DNA of 64,000 nucleotides. Origin: Infirmifilum lucidum. Lineage in GTDB: Archaea; Thermoproteota; Thermoprotei; Thermofilales; Thermofilaceae. Within the stretch, counting starts at the first letter, position 1. Every line of letters begins with the position of its first letter. The translations under genes were made by a program, and so were the position numbers. A model generated the notes under the pieces. It saw only the letters and a program-made list of their open reading frames with translations, had not been told where the DNA came from and ran no database searches. Shown here piece after piece: positions 49,189-57,695 of the stretch. Location: assembly GCF_014876775.1 (NCBI RefSeq), contig NZ_CP062310.1, positions 682,001-746,000 on the forward strand, read 5' to 3'.

Positions 49189-49472
49189 GTAGACGTGTGT
49201 CTAGGCCCTACTTTGATGGTGTTGTTGACTTAGTGCTCCAGTATATACTCAAGCGAGTAGAAGAAGAATTGCCCCACGACCCAAGTCTGCAGGTGGCTGT
49301 TTCTATATCTATGGGAGAAGACTGGCCCTATGAGTTCTCCATAGAAGTACAGCTTGACTCCAGAGTATACGATAGGGAAAGGCTCGAAAAGACAGTGAAC
49401 AAGATAATTGAAGAGGCGGTGAAGATTGCAGAGAAAGCACTAAGAGAAAAGGGGCTAGCCCCCTTACCCTAG
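49185..49472 (+). CDS. DUF3194 protein
   Basis: 95 residues, helix-strand pattern with ILKRVEEELPHDPSLQVAVSI and LEKTVNKIIEEAVKIAEKAL. DUF3194 genes are conserved next to prefoldin beta in archaea, but no function is established. The start at 49185 overlaps the pfdB stop by 4 nt. Confidence 0.85.
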   Translation: MSRRVSRPYFDGVVDLVLQYILKRVEEELPHDPSLQVAVSISMGEDWPYEFSIEVQLDSRVYDRERLEKTVNKIIEEAVKIAEKALREKGLAPLP

Positions 49473-49483
49473 GGTGAGGCTTC

Positions 49484-50488
49484 TTGCACGAGATAGAGCA
49501 GGCCGCGGCTTTCCTAAGGGGGCTCTCCGGTAAGAGAGTCCTTATCGTAACACACAAGAACGCTGACCCGGACGCTGTTGGATGCGCTTACACCGTTAAG
49601 AAAATATGTGACAGTCTGGGCGTTGAAGCCGAAGTTTGCCTCCCCGACGGGCCGAGTAAAGTCTCAAAAAACATACTTAAAAGCCTTGGCGTAGGCTGGC
49701 GGGAAGAGTGGAGGGAGGCCCAAGCGCTCGTCGTCTGCGATACTTCAAACATATCGATGATAGGAGGTTATCCCGACCTCATAGGAGGCATGCCTGAAGT
49801 GCTCGTAATAGACCACCACTACCCACCGGGTAGCCTCGCAGAGAGGGCTAGTGTACGTCTCATTGCGCAGGAACCGGCGTCTGCCGTGATCGCGGTTCTC
49901 CTGGCTGAGAAGCTCGGGGTTAAACTTGACAGCGTAACCGCGACGCTAGCTCTAGCAGGCATAATCTACGATACAAGGAGGTTCCTATATACATCCCCTA
50001 ACACCTTTCTCGCTTCTAAGCTCCTCCTGGAGAGTGGAGTTGACTACATCACGACGTTGAAGATGTTAGAGGAAAAGGAGGACTACTCGGAGATTATCGC
50101 CAGGCTTAAGGGGGTTCAAAGAGCAAGCATAATTGATGTCTGCGGGTACCTTGTAGCCGTAACAGAGTCCAGTGCCCACGAGGCATCAGTAGCCAGGGCT
50201 TTGGTGTCTCTAGGCGTTGACCTAGCAATAGTCGTCGGTGGTCATGGGGTCTCGCGCGCCAGTGTAAGGGTCTCGGAGAGGTTATTGAGGGAAGGGTTCG
50301 ACAGTTCAAGCCTTGTGGCGGATGTTGCCAGAGCAATAGGGGGAGAGGCTGGAGGACACCCAGGAGCCTCGGGGTACACAAGGTCTATTGCTAGGAGAGA
50401 GGTTAAGGGCTTCAAGAACAAAACGCTACGGCAACTCTTACTCCGCGCAATCGACTCGCTAGTGGAGTTTTGTGAGGAAAAAGCTTAG
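49484..50488 (+). CDS. DHH-family phosphoesterase
   Basis: 334 residues. KNADPDAVG (about residues 25-33) and VVCDTSN supply metal-binding aspartates; DHHYP (110-114) is the DHH motif. GGHGVSRASVRVS and GGEAGGHPGASGYT form the DHHA1 domain. Family members hydrolyse phosphodiesters, from RecJ-type exonucleases to oligo- and cyclic-dinucleotide phosphodiesterases; the size and DHH-DHHA1 plan leave the substrate open. The start is TTG 49484 after an AGGGTGAGG ribosome-binding site. It overlaps the end of S3Ae by 4 nt. Confidence 0.88.
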   Translation: MHEIEQAAAFLRGLSGKRVLIVTHKNADPDAVGCAYTVKKICDSLGVEAEVCLPDGPSKVSKNILKSLGVGWREEWREAQALVVCDTSNISMIGGYPDLIGGMPEVLVIDHHYPPGSLAERASVRLIAQEPASAVIAVLLAEKLGVKLDSVTATLALAGIIYDTRRFLYTSPNTFLASKLLLESGVDYITTLKMLEEKEDYSEIIARLKGVQRASIIDVCGYLVAVTESSAHEASVARALVSLGVDLAIVVGGHGVSRASVRVSERLLREGFDSSSLVADVARAIGGEAGGHPGASGYTRSIARREVKGFKNKTLRQLLLRAIDSLVEFCEEKA

Positions 50489-51105
50489 ATCGCGGCGCTA
50501 ATATTCTCGGGTTTTACTAGCGGGATTTCAAATGTGGGCGTCAAGACCTTTATTTTCCTTATCTCAGCTTTCTTGAGAGGGTATATTTTCTTCGCGTTTA
50601 CTTCGATCTCGGACGCTATGTTACCCAGAACGGTTTGTTGCACAAAAGTGTCGAAGTCGAGCTGGCTTGCCTTCTCGCTTATAATCTGGAACATAATCTT
50701 CCTGATGGCCTTCCTCTGGGAGGCTTTAACCCTATTGACAGTTACTGCCATGCCCATAACTCTGAGTTTTACGCCGTCTTTCGTTTCAACATCTATGATC
50801 GCGTCGATTCTCGAGGTACCCCTCCTAACTAGACTACGTATGTAGTCGCGTGTCAGCTCCATTAGTTTGAGTTGCGTGTATGCAGTAGAGTCCTCAACTT
50901 TCACGATCTGGAACTTTAATTTAATATGTAGCTGGGACACGTCCTTCGTAATATCGTAAAAACTCACCTCAACAGTTCTTCCAACAGCACTTTCGTGCTC
51001 GTTAACCGGAATCGCGCCTAGCCCTGCGAAGCCGAAAGCCTTGGGGGCGAGCACCTTTACCCATTTCTTTAACGCCCACTTGTCTTTAGCTTTCCTTGAG
51101 CTCAA
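50485..51105 (-). CDS. rps3ae: Small-subunit ribosomal protein S3Ae
   Basis: 206 residues matching eS1: KWALKKWVKVLAPKAFG near the start, VGRTVEVSFYDITKDVSQLH and KAIRKIMFQIISEKASQLDF. It lies on the platform of the small subunit. The start is TTG 51105 with GGGG 9 nt upstream and a GTTTAAAAG box at about 51139-51147 predicting a leader of about 12 nt. Confidence 0.95.
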   Translation of the reverse strand: MSSRKAKDKWALKKWVKVLAPKAFGFAGLGAIPVNEHESAVGRTVEVSFYDITKDVSQLHIKLKFQIVKVEDSTAYTQLKLMELTRDYIRSLVRRGTSRIDAIIDVETKDGVKLRVMGMAVTVNRVKASQRKAIRKIMFQIISEKASQLDFDTFVQQTVLGNIASEIEVNAKKIYPLKKAEIRKIKVLTPTFEIPLVKPENISAAI

Positions 51106-51213
51106 GACGCAAACCCCAGCTTTGCCTATAGCCTTCGTCTTTTAAACCTTCCGCTACTATAGGCAGCGAAAAAAAGCCAGCAATGCACTTATATCCCTAG
51201 TAATTCCTTAAAA

Positions 51214-51255
51214 ATGCCGATGAAGAAGGAGGTGATCTGTGATATTTCATGGTGA
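51214..51255 (+). other. Candidate leaderless upstream ORF before the XPB-like helicase
   Basis: ATG at 51214 opens a 13-codon frame (MPMKKEVICDISW) ending TGA at 51253-51255, which overlaps the helicase ATG (51249). TTATAT at 51189-51194 places transcription start at or within a few bases of 51214. The uORF carries the GGAGGTGATC ribosome-binding site of the helicase inside its codons. Confidence 0.45.
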
Positions 51256-53132
51256 TCGACGACTACGGGGGTCTGAGGCTTTTCTTCGAGCGCAAGAAGG
51301 GCCTAAGCCCCGAGGAGTTTGAGGAGTTCCTCAACAACGCTAGGAGGATTGCTAACTTCGACAGTTCAAGGAAAGTCTGGGTTGTCTCAGAGGAAAAGCT
51401 TTCGAGGCTAAGTAGCGAAGAGCTTGCAAGAACTCTTGACACGCTCCGGGAGCTTTCAACACTATCTGCAGAGCAAGTAGAGCTAATTCTGGCCGAATAC
51501 AGGAAAGCCGTGGAGAACCACTCTAGAAGGGTAAGTGTTACAGCATCCATGGAGTTGAGGGGGCCTGCAGCGCTCCTTGAGAAAATACTTCAAGACCAGG
51601 AACTCTATGGGGTTTTGGCAAGTAGGAACGGAAGACTCTACGTTTCCTCTGTTCTTCAGCTTGGAGTGTTGGCGAAGAAACTCGGCGAGAAGTATGGCGT
51701 CGAGTTGAACTTCAGTGAAGACTTGTTTAAGGTAAAGGTGTACAGAGAAAGGGCGACTCTTAGGCTATCTTTTAGGTCTATGGATAGGGAGCTGGCCAGA
51801 GTACTATTGAGTGAGGGCACGCTCTCGTACAACGTAGAGAGGCCTCTCATAGGTTCTGATGGGGAGTACCAAGGTTCAGAGCTCCTGCAACGTACACTAA
51901 AGGTTTCAAGAATTCTATGGGAGAGTAAAACCCTGGTAACACCTGTAGCCCTGCTCGACAGGTACCTCGCAAGGCTTACCAGTTTAGGCTTCAAGCCCGA
52001 AGTGCAAATTGAGGAAAGGCCAGACATAAAGGTTCCGTTGGAGAGAAAGTTCAGTCTACTACCCCACCAGGAAGAAGCTTTCCGCCTATGGATCAAGCAC
52101 AAGAGGGGAACAATAGCTATCTTTACGCGCGGCGGGAAGTCGTTCATCGCGCTCGAGGCAATATACCGCCTCAGGAAGCCTACACTAATCCTAGTTACCA
52201 CTCAAGAACTCATGGCTACATGGCTAGACTATCTGGAGGCATATCTCTCGCTACCGAAACACTTTACAGGTATTCTTGGTGTAGGCGAGCAGAAAGTGCG
52301 GGAGATAACTGTCGCAACATATGCTAGTGCAGTGAAGTACATTGAGCTTATAAAGGATAGATTTGAACTTGTTGTTTTCGACGAGGCGCACCACGTGCCT
52401 GCATCGACATTTAAAGAAGTAGCACTACGAGTTGATGCGCTGTACAGGCTTGCGCTCTCGGCTACACCTACGCGTAGGGACAATAACCACAACCTCCTCT
52501 ACGAACTATGTGGAGGATTAATCTACACACTGTCGTACGAAGACCTTGTAAGGCTTAAAGTCGTAGCTCCTATTGAGCGCTTTCAGGCCTTCTTTGTCGA
52601 GAACGAGGATGAGAAACTAGGTAAACTCGCGGAAATCCTGAGGGATTACTCTGGTTCAAAAACTATAGTTTTCACCCAGTACCTGAAAACAGCAGAGGCC
52701 GTCTACAAGTTCTTGCGCGAGAAGGGCTTCAAAGCGGTTCTAGTTACAGGGAGGACTCCCGCTGCTAGGAGAGAGCTCTTGTTCAAAGACTTTCTCGAGG
52801 GGAGGGCCCATGTCATTGTCTCAACAACAGTGCTAGATGAGGGCATCACAGTACCAGATGCTGAAGTTGCAATAATATATGAGGGGAGCGGCGAGGGCAG
52901 ACAAATGATACAGAGGATAGGCCGGGTTCTAGGCTATGCACCAGGCAAGACAGCCAAAGTGTTCGAGATAATTAACATTACGAACCAGAAGGAGAAGTAC
53001 GCATACTTGCGGAGGTCGTGGGTTCGCGAGCTCTATAATTTCAAGGGTCTGGAGAAGTACGTCGAAGCGACCAAGAAAGGCATAGTGGACAATATTAAGC
53101 CGTCCTACCAGAGGAGGATAGATTCCTTCTAG
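51249..53132 (+). CDS. SF2 helicase, XPB/Rad25-like
   Basis: 627 residues. The N-terminal 280 hold damage-recognition-like and helical regions. The helicase core has FTRGGKSF (Walker A, about residue 292-299), VVFDEAHH (DEAH, about 377), LSATPTRRDNN (motif III) and, in the second RecA lobe, TIVFTQYLKTAEAV, STTVLDEGITVPDA and RQMIQRIGRVLGY (motif VI). Archaeal XPB-like helicases work with the nuclease Bax1; no Bax1 is beside this gene. The Walker A has TRGG instead of the usual PTGAG. The start is ATG 51249, about 12 nt after GGAGGTGATC, the best ribosome-binding site in the window. Confidence 0.85.
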   Translation: MVIDDYGGLRLFFERKKGLSPEEFEEFLNNARRIANFDSSRKVWVVSEEKLSRLSSEELARTLDTLRELSTLSAEQVELILAEYRKAVENHSRRVSVTASMELRGPAALLEKILQDQELYGVLASRNGRLYVSSVLQLGVLAKKLGEKYGVELNFSEDLFKVKVYRERATLRLSFRSMDRELARVLLSEGTLSYNVERPLIGSDGEYQGSELLQRTLKVSRILWESKTLVTPVALLDRYLARLTSLGFKPEVQIEERPDIKVPLERKFSLLPHQEEAFRLWIKHKRGTIAIFTRGGKSFIALEAIYRLRKPTLILVTTQELMATWLDYLEAYLSLPKHFTGILGVGEQKVREITVATYASAVKYIELIKDRFELVVFDEAHHVPASTFKEVALRVDALYRLALSATPTRRDNNHNLLYELCGGLIYTLSYEDLVRLKVVAPIERFQAFFVENEDEKLGKLAEILRDYSGSKTIVFTQYLKTAEAVYKFLREKGFKAVLVTGRTPAARRELLFKDFLEGRAHVIVSTTVLDEGITVPDAEVAIIYEGSGEGRQMIQRIGRVLGYAPGKTAKVFEIINITNQKEKYAYLRRSWVRELYNFKGLEKYVEATKKGIVDNIKPSYQRRIDSF

Positions 53133-53848
53133 CATCCCAGGACGTCGGCAACAGCCCGGCGGACAGCAGGGTTCACCTTTGCAATCTCGCAGATCTTCTC
53201 CTCGGGGCTTTCCTCAGGTGGGATTTCTACATGGAGAAAGAAGCCTGACTTGCCGTCACGAGCGCGTTTAAGACGCATGAATTCGCGCTCCAGAACTGTG
53301 TCTAGAGACACTCCCAGCCGCCTCGCGACTTCTTCTTCGCGTCCAATGATAGACCACTCTTCGTGGCCATAGCTCGTTGGCTCTATGAACAATAGTTGCT
53401 TATTTACGCCAGGTACTCGAACCCCACACCGTACATCACTTAGGTATACAGCTCCAGCATATCGCGGGAATTCTTCCTCAGATCTACTCAAACGAGATAC
53501 CGGAATCGATACCTCGACTCCCTCGTCGATTACAACTGCTATCCTTATAGCCGTGAGAGGCGTGGCTTGAACGACTCGAAATCTCTTTACACCCGCACCA
53601 GCCTTCTCGAGGGCTATGGCTACCCTCCAGGAAGGCACATAGCTAGCAAGGTGCACATCCACGTCGCTTGAGGGGTTAACGTCGCCGCGCGCAACACTAC
53701 CTATGACTGCGGGCGTTACACCAACGCCTTGAAGAGCCTCGAGAAGCACGGCGGCTTTCTCTCTGAGGCTTTCGAGAAGCCTCCACCTCCACTCTGGGTA
53801 TATCACGGGAGTTGCGTCTCTAACTCTTACTGGCTTGATGCTCGGCAA
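53129..53848 (-). CDS. Nucleotidyltransferase-domain protein
   Basis: 239 residues. GSVARGD (50-56) and SDVDVH with D62 and D64 form the polymerase-beta-type nucleotidyltransferase active site. The C-terminal half (about 150-239) is unassigned. It could be a tRNA- or protein-modifying nucleotidyltransferase. The start is TTG 53848 inside the end of the autoantigen-like gene (29-nt overlap). The 3' end overlaps the XPB-like gene by 4 nt. Confidence 0.82.
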   Translation of the reverse strand: MPSIKPVRVRDATPVIYPEWRWRLLESLREKAAVLLEALQGVGVTPAVIGSVARGDVNPSSDVDVHLASYVPSWRVAIALEKAGAGVKRFRVVQATPLTAIRIAVVIDEGVEVSIPVSRLSRSEEEFPRYAGAVYLSDVRCGVRVPGVNKQLLFIEPTSYGHEEWSIIGREEEVARRLGVSLDTVLEREFMRLKRARDGKSGFFLHVEIPPEESPEEKICEIAKVNPAVRRAVADVLGC

Positions 53849-54203
53849 GGCTCTTCACTCTGTAAGAGGCCTCGAGTATCTGGAGGAGCACCATGACGGC
53901 CTTTCCAACCTCGTAGATGTCCGAGGGACTCAAGGCCTTACTTAGCTCTTCCCGTAAGAGCTCTAAGCGCTCGACAACGGCTTGTTCTAGGGATCTAAGT
54001 GCCAGTGCTGAGCGGGCTCGGATCTCCTCTTCATCGCTCGCGACAATGACGAATCTCTGGCCACACTTTGGGCACAAGACTTCGCCTGACTTCAGCCTGA
54101 AGAGTGGAACCCCACAGTAGGGGCACAGCTTGTCGAGCATCGTCGCGCCTGACTTCAGCATCGATGCCATTTTAGCCAGGACAGCCTTATCCTCTCCTGC
54201 CAC
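53820..54203 (-). CDS. Sjogren/scleroderma autoantigen 1-like (UPF0148) zinc-ribbon protein
   Basis: 127 residues. SMLKSGATMLDKLCPYCGVP...CPKCGQ is the UPF0148 N-terminal helix plus zinc ribbon, shared with the human autoantigen p27. A helical C-terminal half follows. The function is unknown. The start is ATG 54203; it is divergent from ZPR1. Confidence 0.88.
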   Translation of the reverse strand: MAGEDKAVLAKMASMLKSGATMLDKLCPYCGVPLFRLKSGEVLCPKCGQRFVIVASDEEEIRARSALALRSLEQAVVERLELLREELSKALSPSDIYEVGKAVMVLLQILEASYRVKSLAEHQASKS

Positions 54204-54244
54204 ATGAAAAAGTACAACTTCAAGATATTAAACTGTAACATGCT

Positions 54245-54811
54245 ATGTCCGAGCTCGAGCACGTACTGGAGAACCCATCCGTGTATGGCAAGAAATTGGG
54301 AGAGTTTACCACGCAGTGTCCCTTCTGTGGGGGGCCCCTACACGTTGTAGAAATCGAGTACGAGATACCCGTTATCGGGAAGACTTTGATCGTTAGCAAG
54401 AAGTGCAGTAAGTGCGGCTACAAAAGGAATGACGTCGTCCCCCTAGCCGGTAAGGAACACCTACGCGTATACTTCAAGGTCGAGGAGCCGGAGGATTTCG
54501 ACGTAAAGGTCGTGAGGTCGCCTACAGCTAGGGTAGTTATACCCGAGCTTGGACTAGAACTCGACCCAGGAATAGATGCAGAGATGTTCGTTACAAACAT
54601 AGAGGGTATACTTCAGCTATTCCTAGACGCCTTGCACAGACTACGCGTGCTAGAGCCCGAAGCCGACATCAGCGCCATCGAGAACACTATTAGACAGATA
54701 CTTGAGAAGCGCAGAGGGGGCTTCACCGTTGTGTTAGACGATGAGAACGGGTTGAGTACTTTCTACTCCGAAACCCGAAACTTACTAGTTCTCTCTGAGA
54801 GAACAGGTTAG
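54245..54811 (+). CDS. ZPR1 zinc-finger domain protein
   Basis: 188 residues with one ZPR1 module: FTTQCPFCGGPLHVVEIEYE...CSKCGYKRNDV zinc finger followed by the beta-rich domain (ARVVIPELGLELDPG). In eukaryotes ZPR1 is a chaperone for EF-1-alpha; archaeal members have one module instead of two. The start is ATG 54245. Confidence 0.9.
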   Translation: MSELEHVLENPSVYGKKLGEFTTQCPFCGGPLHVVEIEYEIPVIGKTLIVSKKCSKCGYKRNDVVPLAGKEHLRVYFKVEEPEDFDVKVVRSPTARVVIPELGLELDPGIDAEMFVTNIEGILQLFLDALHRLRVLEPEADISAIENTIRQILEKRRGGFTVVLDDENGLSTFYSETRNLLVLSERTG

Positions 54812-54899
54812 CAAGTCTTGGCTGGGGTAGTCGCGTAACGTGTACAGGCAGGGCAAAACGTATATACCGAGTTCTACTATCGAGCATAGGTGAGGCTTC

Positions 54900-55103
54900 A
54901 TGAGTAAGAGTAAAAGCGGTAAGAAAAAAGGAGGCAAGAGTGAAAAAGAAAGCAAGCCTGCAACTCTTCCAGCAGCAGGGCTCTTGACGTTCTACGAGGA
55001 AGACATTGGAGGAATAAAAGTTAGGCCGGAGGTGGTTGTGGCAGGAACATTCCTGTTAGCATTAATTGTCATCATGGCCCACCTTAGGGTCTTCGGGCCC
55101 TAG
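54900..55103 (+). CDS. secG: Protein translocase subunit Sec61-beta
   Basis: 67 residues: a basic N-terminal tail, PATLPAAGLLTFYEEDIGGI, then one membrane helix (VVAGTFLLALIVIMAHL). It is the small beta subunit of the SecYEG channel. The start is ATG 54900 with GGTGAGG upstream and a GTATATACC box 37 nt upstream. Its last 20 bases overlap the end of GGGP synthase. Confidence 0.93.
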   Translation: MSKSKSGKKKGGKSEKESKPATLPAAGLLTFYEEDIGGIKVRPEVVVAGTFLLALIVIMAHLRVFGP

Positions 55104-55851
55104 CCCCATCCTCCATGGCTTTTACGATTTCTTCGACCTTCTCCTTCACGTTCTCTGATTCCTCTACTATTGTTCCAGTTACGAGGATGTCGGCACCAGC
55201 TCTAGCAAGCTCTCTAGCAGTCCCAGGCTCTCTTATTCCTCCCCCAACAATTATCGGGATAGATACTGCGTCCCTAACCATTTTAACTAGAGAAGGTGGG
55301 ACAGGGTGTCCGCCGGATCCGCCCTCCAAGTACACGAAGCTAAAACCCATATACTCTGCAGCGAGGGCGTAGGCTACAACTACCTCTGGCGTGTCAAAGG
55401 GCAGTGGGCGTGCATGACTTACGATTGAAGCCGCTCCTCCAACCCCCATGAGTATGTAGCCCAGGGACAAGACCTCAAGGCCGTACCTTTTTACAATTGG
55501 CGCACCCTGCATCTGCGCTCCTACAATGAAGTAGGGGTTCTGGGAGTTTAGAACGGAGAGAAACCAGACCGCGTCTGCATACCTGCTTAATGCAGTCGGC
55601 GCGCCTGGAAAAAGGATCACTGGCACTCTTACGACCTTCTTTACGGCAAGCACTACATCATCCGTCATGCTCTCGGAGACCCCTGTACTACCTCCCACCA
55701 TAATTGCCGATGTACCAGCCTCAACAGCTTCCTTAGCTATCTTCGCTGCCTGCTCTGGGGATGTTTTGTCGGGGTCGAGTAACGTCATGTGTATGGCTCC
55801 ACGCTCCTTTATTCGCTCCAGGATGTACTCTTTAACCCAGCCCTTCTTCAT
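55084..55851 (-). CDS. Geranylgeranylglyceryl phosphate synthase
   Basis: 255 residues, TIM-barrel PcrB/GGGPS family. HMTLLDPDKTSPEQA (substrate site), VGGSTGVSE, PVILFPGAPTALSRYADA, YLEGGSGG and IIVGGGIREPGTAREL are family motifs, with the phosphate-binding glycines at the barrel C-terminus. It makes the first ether bond of archaeal membrane lipids; the UbiA-type enzyme at 25436-26266 makes the second. The start is ATG 55851, overlapping the Elf1 gene by 20 nt. Confidence 0.94.
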   Translation of the reverse strand: MKKGWVKEYILERIKERGAIHMTLLDPDKTSPEQAAKIAKEAVEAGTSAIMVGGSTGVSESMTDDVVLAVKKVVRVPVILFPGAPTALSRYADAVWFLSVLNSQNPYFIVGAQMQGAPIVKRYGLEVLSLGYILMGVGGAASIVSHARPLPFDTPEVVVAYALAAEYMGFSFVYLEGGSGGHPVPPSLVKMVRDAVSIPIIVGGGIREPGTARELARAGADILVTGTIVEESENVKEKVEEIVKAMEDGARARRP

Positions 55852-56128
55852 TTTCCTCTCCCTCTGGCTTCCCGGCTATAACGAGTTTGCCGGCCTCGTA
55901 ATCATCTAAAAATTTGCTAAAATAGTCTACTGGGTGTAGGTACTGGTTGTACTCGTACTCCCCCCTTAGCCCGCAGTTCGCGCAGGATACTACAACTCTT
56001 TTATCTTTGCCCTTTGTGACTGAAACGCTTACAGCTGTAGCCCCGCAGGAGGGGCACTGGAACACTGTTGGCAACTTCTTCTTGGGTACAAGACGTACAC
56101 GTGCACGCTTTCGCCTTCGCCTCCCCAT
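55832..56128 (-). CDS. elf1: Transcription elongation factor Elf1-like
   Basis: 98 residues. The basic N-terminus MGRRRRKRARVRLVPKKK and zinc ribbon QCPSCGATAVSVSV...CANCG match archaeal Elf1, which binds near the RNA polymerase cleft. An acidic tail ends the protein. The start is ATG 56128; TTTTATATTT on the minus strand at about 56160-56170 is the promoter. Confidence 0.9.
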   Translation of the reverse strand: MGRRRRKRARVRLVPKKKLPTVFQCPSCGATAVSVSVTKGKDKRVVVSCANCGLRGEYEYNQYLHPVDYFSKFLDDYEAGKLVIAGKPEGEENEEGLG

Positions 56129-56190
56129 ACACCCAACCTGCTCATAGAAGGCATTAACTCAAATATAAAAGCGCATTGTGTACGTATGGT

Positions 56191-57612
56191 TCAAGGTAAG
56201 GAAATGTCGTCTATGAATAGAGTGTACTGTGCAGAGCTTTCGAGAAGCCTTGCCTTGACTATTACGTCTATCCCGAGAAGATCCTGGTTGACAAAGGATA
56301 GTATTTTCTCCAGGGCAGACGGGGGGTACTCGCAGGCCTCGCGTGGATCTAGCGAGTATACTTTCTCAAATACGCTAGGACTATTGCTAAGACCGCGCTT
56401 AGTAGCTGTTCCGTCGTCGAGAACCATCGAGACGTGGAAGAGGGGGCGGCTGTCAAGGCACCGGAGGCGAGCATTAAGGGCTATGACAGTAGCTCTATTC
56501 ATGATGAAAGCATCTCCCTTAGTGAATTTTGAGAAGTTGTACCTTCTTGGAGGCCTGTCTCCTACGGGGGTGATGCTCAAGCACTCTGTCTCTCTGAGAA
56601 CGTCCTCTACTGCCACGGCTCCAAAGATCTCACAAACCTTCCCCAGACCCTCCGAAAACATGAGAATGCTCTTATCGCGGAATGTCACGAGCGGCTTGAC
56701 GTCAACTCTGCCATTACCAGGCTCGACCGCAAGGAAGACTCGGCCACCCTCTCTCCTGAACAGCAGGTAGCCAAGCACTTCAGCCTTAAACCCAAATACC
56801 TCGCTGCTAGGCACTTCACGGCATAGGAAAAGCGAGCTCTCGCTCGTCTGGAGAGCTGAAACATGAGCTGAAATGTCGCACTTCACTACGTCGACCCCCC
56901 TCCTGGAGAACTCGCTACAACCACTTACAGCCAGTAAATTGTTCTCCTGAACGGTAGTGTCTAGTGGCAGAACCAGAATTACAGGCCCGCAGGGCTCGCC
57001 TACACCATAGACGCAATTCCTACCAGCAACCATACTACTCTTCAGGACTCTTACAACTCGGGTTCTAACTCTATACTTCTCAAGGTACTTAAGGAGCTCT
57101 TCTAGTGCGAGATCGGAAAGAACCTTGGCAGAAGAGTTCTTGTCAAAGTAAATCTCGTTTCTCTCCTTATACCTCCTGACAGACACCTTTAGAAGTCTGA
57201 CTTTAGAGCCTACGCGCAGGATTTTACCGATTTTTTCGGCTTGTTCGTCCCATAGAACGCCCCAAATAATCCCCGTATTATCTGCTAATGCAAAGCGAAG
57301 AAACTTCTTCCCAGAGGATAGTTGCCTCAGGCCTGAGTTGAAAACAACTACGCCTTCAACGTCCACACCTCTGAATCCTGACGCGAGATCCCCAATCCGG
57401 AGAGCAGTTAGCGACGAGGGCGCCGACTCGCGTGAAAAGCTTATGCCAAGTTCCTTTGCAACCATAAGAGCTGCAGCATCCCTTCTAATAATTCCCCCAA
57501 ACTCCTCAACTTTGCTCGCGATCATTTTTTCAATTATTTCACGCGTGAGGTTGGAGTGGGTTCTCAAAATTTCCCCAATTATCTGCTCGGTCTCCACGTC
57601 TTCGCTCGACAT
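56191..57612 (-). CDS. RPA-like multi-OB-fold protein
   Basis: 473 residues. The helical start (VEEFGGIIRRDAAALMVAKEL) and first OB fold (FRGVDVEGVVVFNSGLRQL...LADNTGIIWGVLWDEQA) resemble archaeal replication protein A. A second OB-type region follows, then a C-terminal beta-rich domain with several cysteines (CGPVI, CSEF, CDIS, CREV) that do not form an obvious zinc finger. It probably binds single-stranded DNA. Members of the Thermoproteales that lost canonical SSB use another protein, so an RPA-type gene would be a useful lineage marker. The start is ATG 57612. Confidence 0.72.
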   Translation of the reverse strand: MSSEDVETEQIIGEILRTHSNLTREIIEKMIASKVEEFGGIIRRDAAALMVAKELGISFSRESAPSSLTALRIGDLASGFRGVDVEGVVVFNSGLRQLSSGKKFLRFALADNTGIIWGVLWDEQAEKIGKILRVGSKVRLLKVSVRRYKERNEIYFDKNSSAKVLSDLALEELLKYLEKYRVRTRVVRVLKSSMVAGRNCVYGVGEPCGPVILVLPLDTTVQENNLLAVSGCSEFSRRGVDVVKCDISAHVSALQTSESSLFLCREVPSSEVFGFKAEVLGYLLFRREGGRVFLAVEPGNGRVDVKPLVTFRDKSILMFSEGLGKVCEIFGAVAVEDVLRETECLSITPVGDRPPRRYNFSKFTKGDAFIMNRATVIALNARLRCLDSRPLFHVSMVLDDGTATKRGLSNSPSVFEKVYSLDPREACEYPPSALEKILSFVNQDLLGIDVIVKARLLESSAQYTLFIDDISLP

Positions 57613-57695
57613 CCCTTGAACTATGCTAATCTTGTATCACGTGTAATAATCTTACGCCGACCTCACAGCCCCTTCCCGCCTATCTCACCCTGAAC

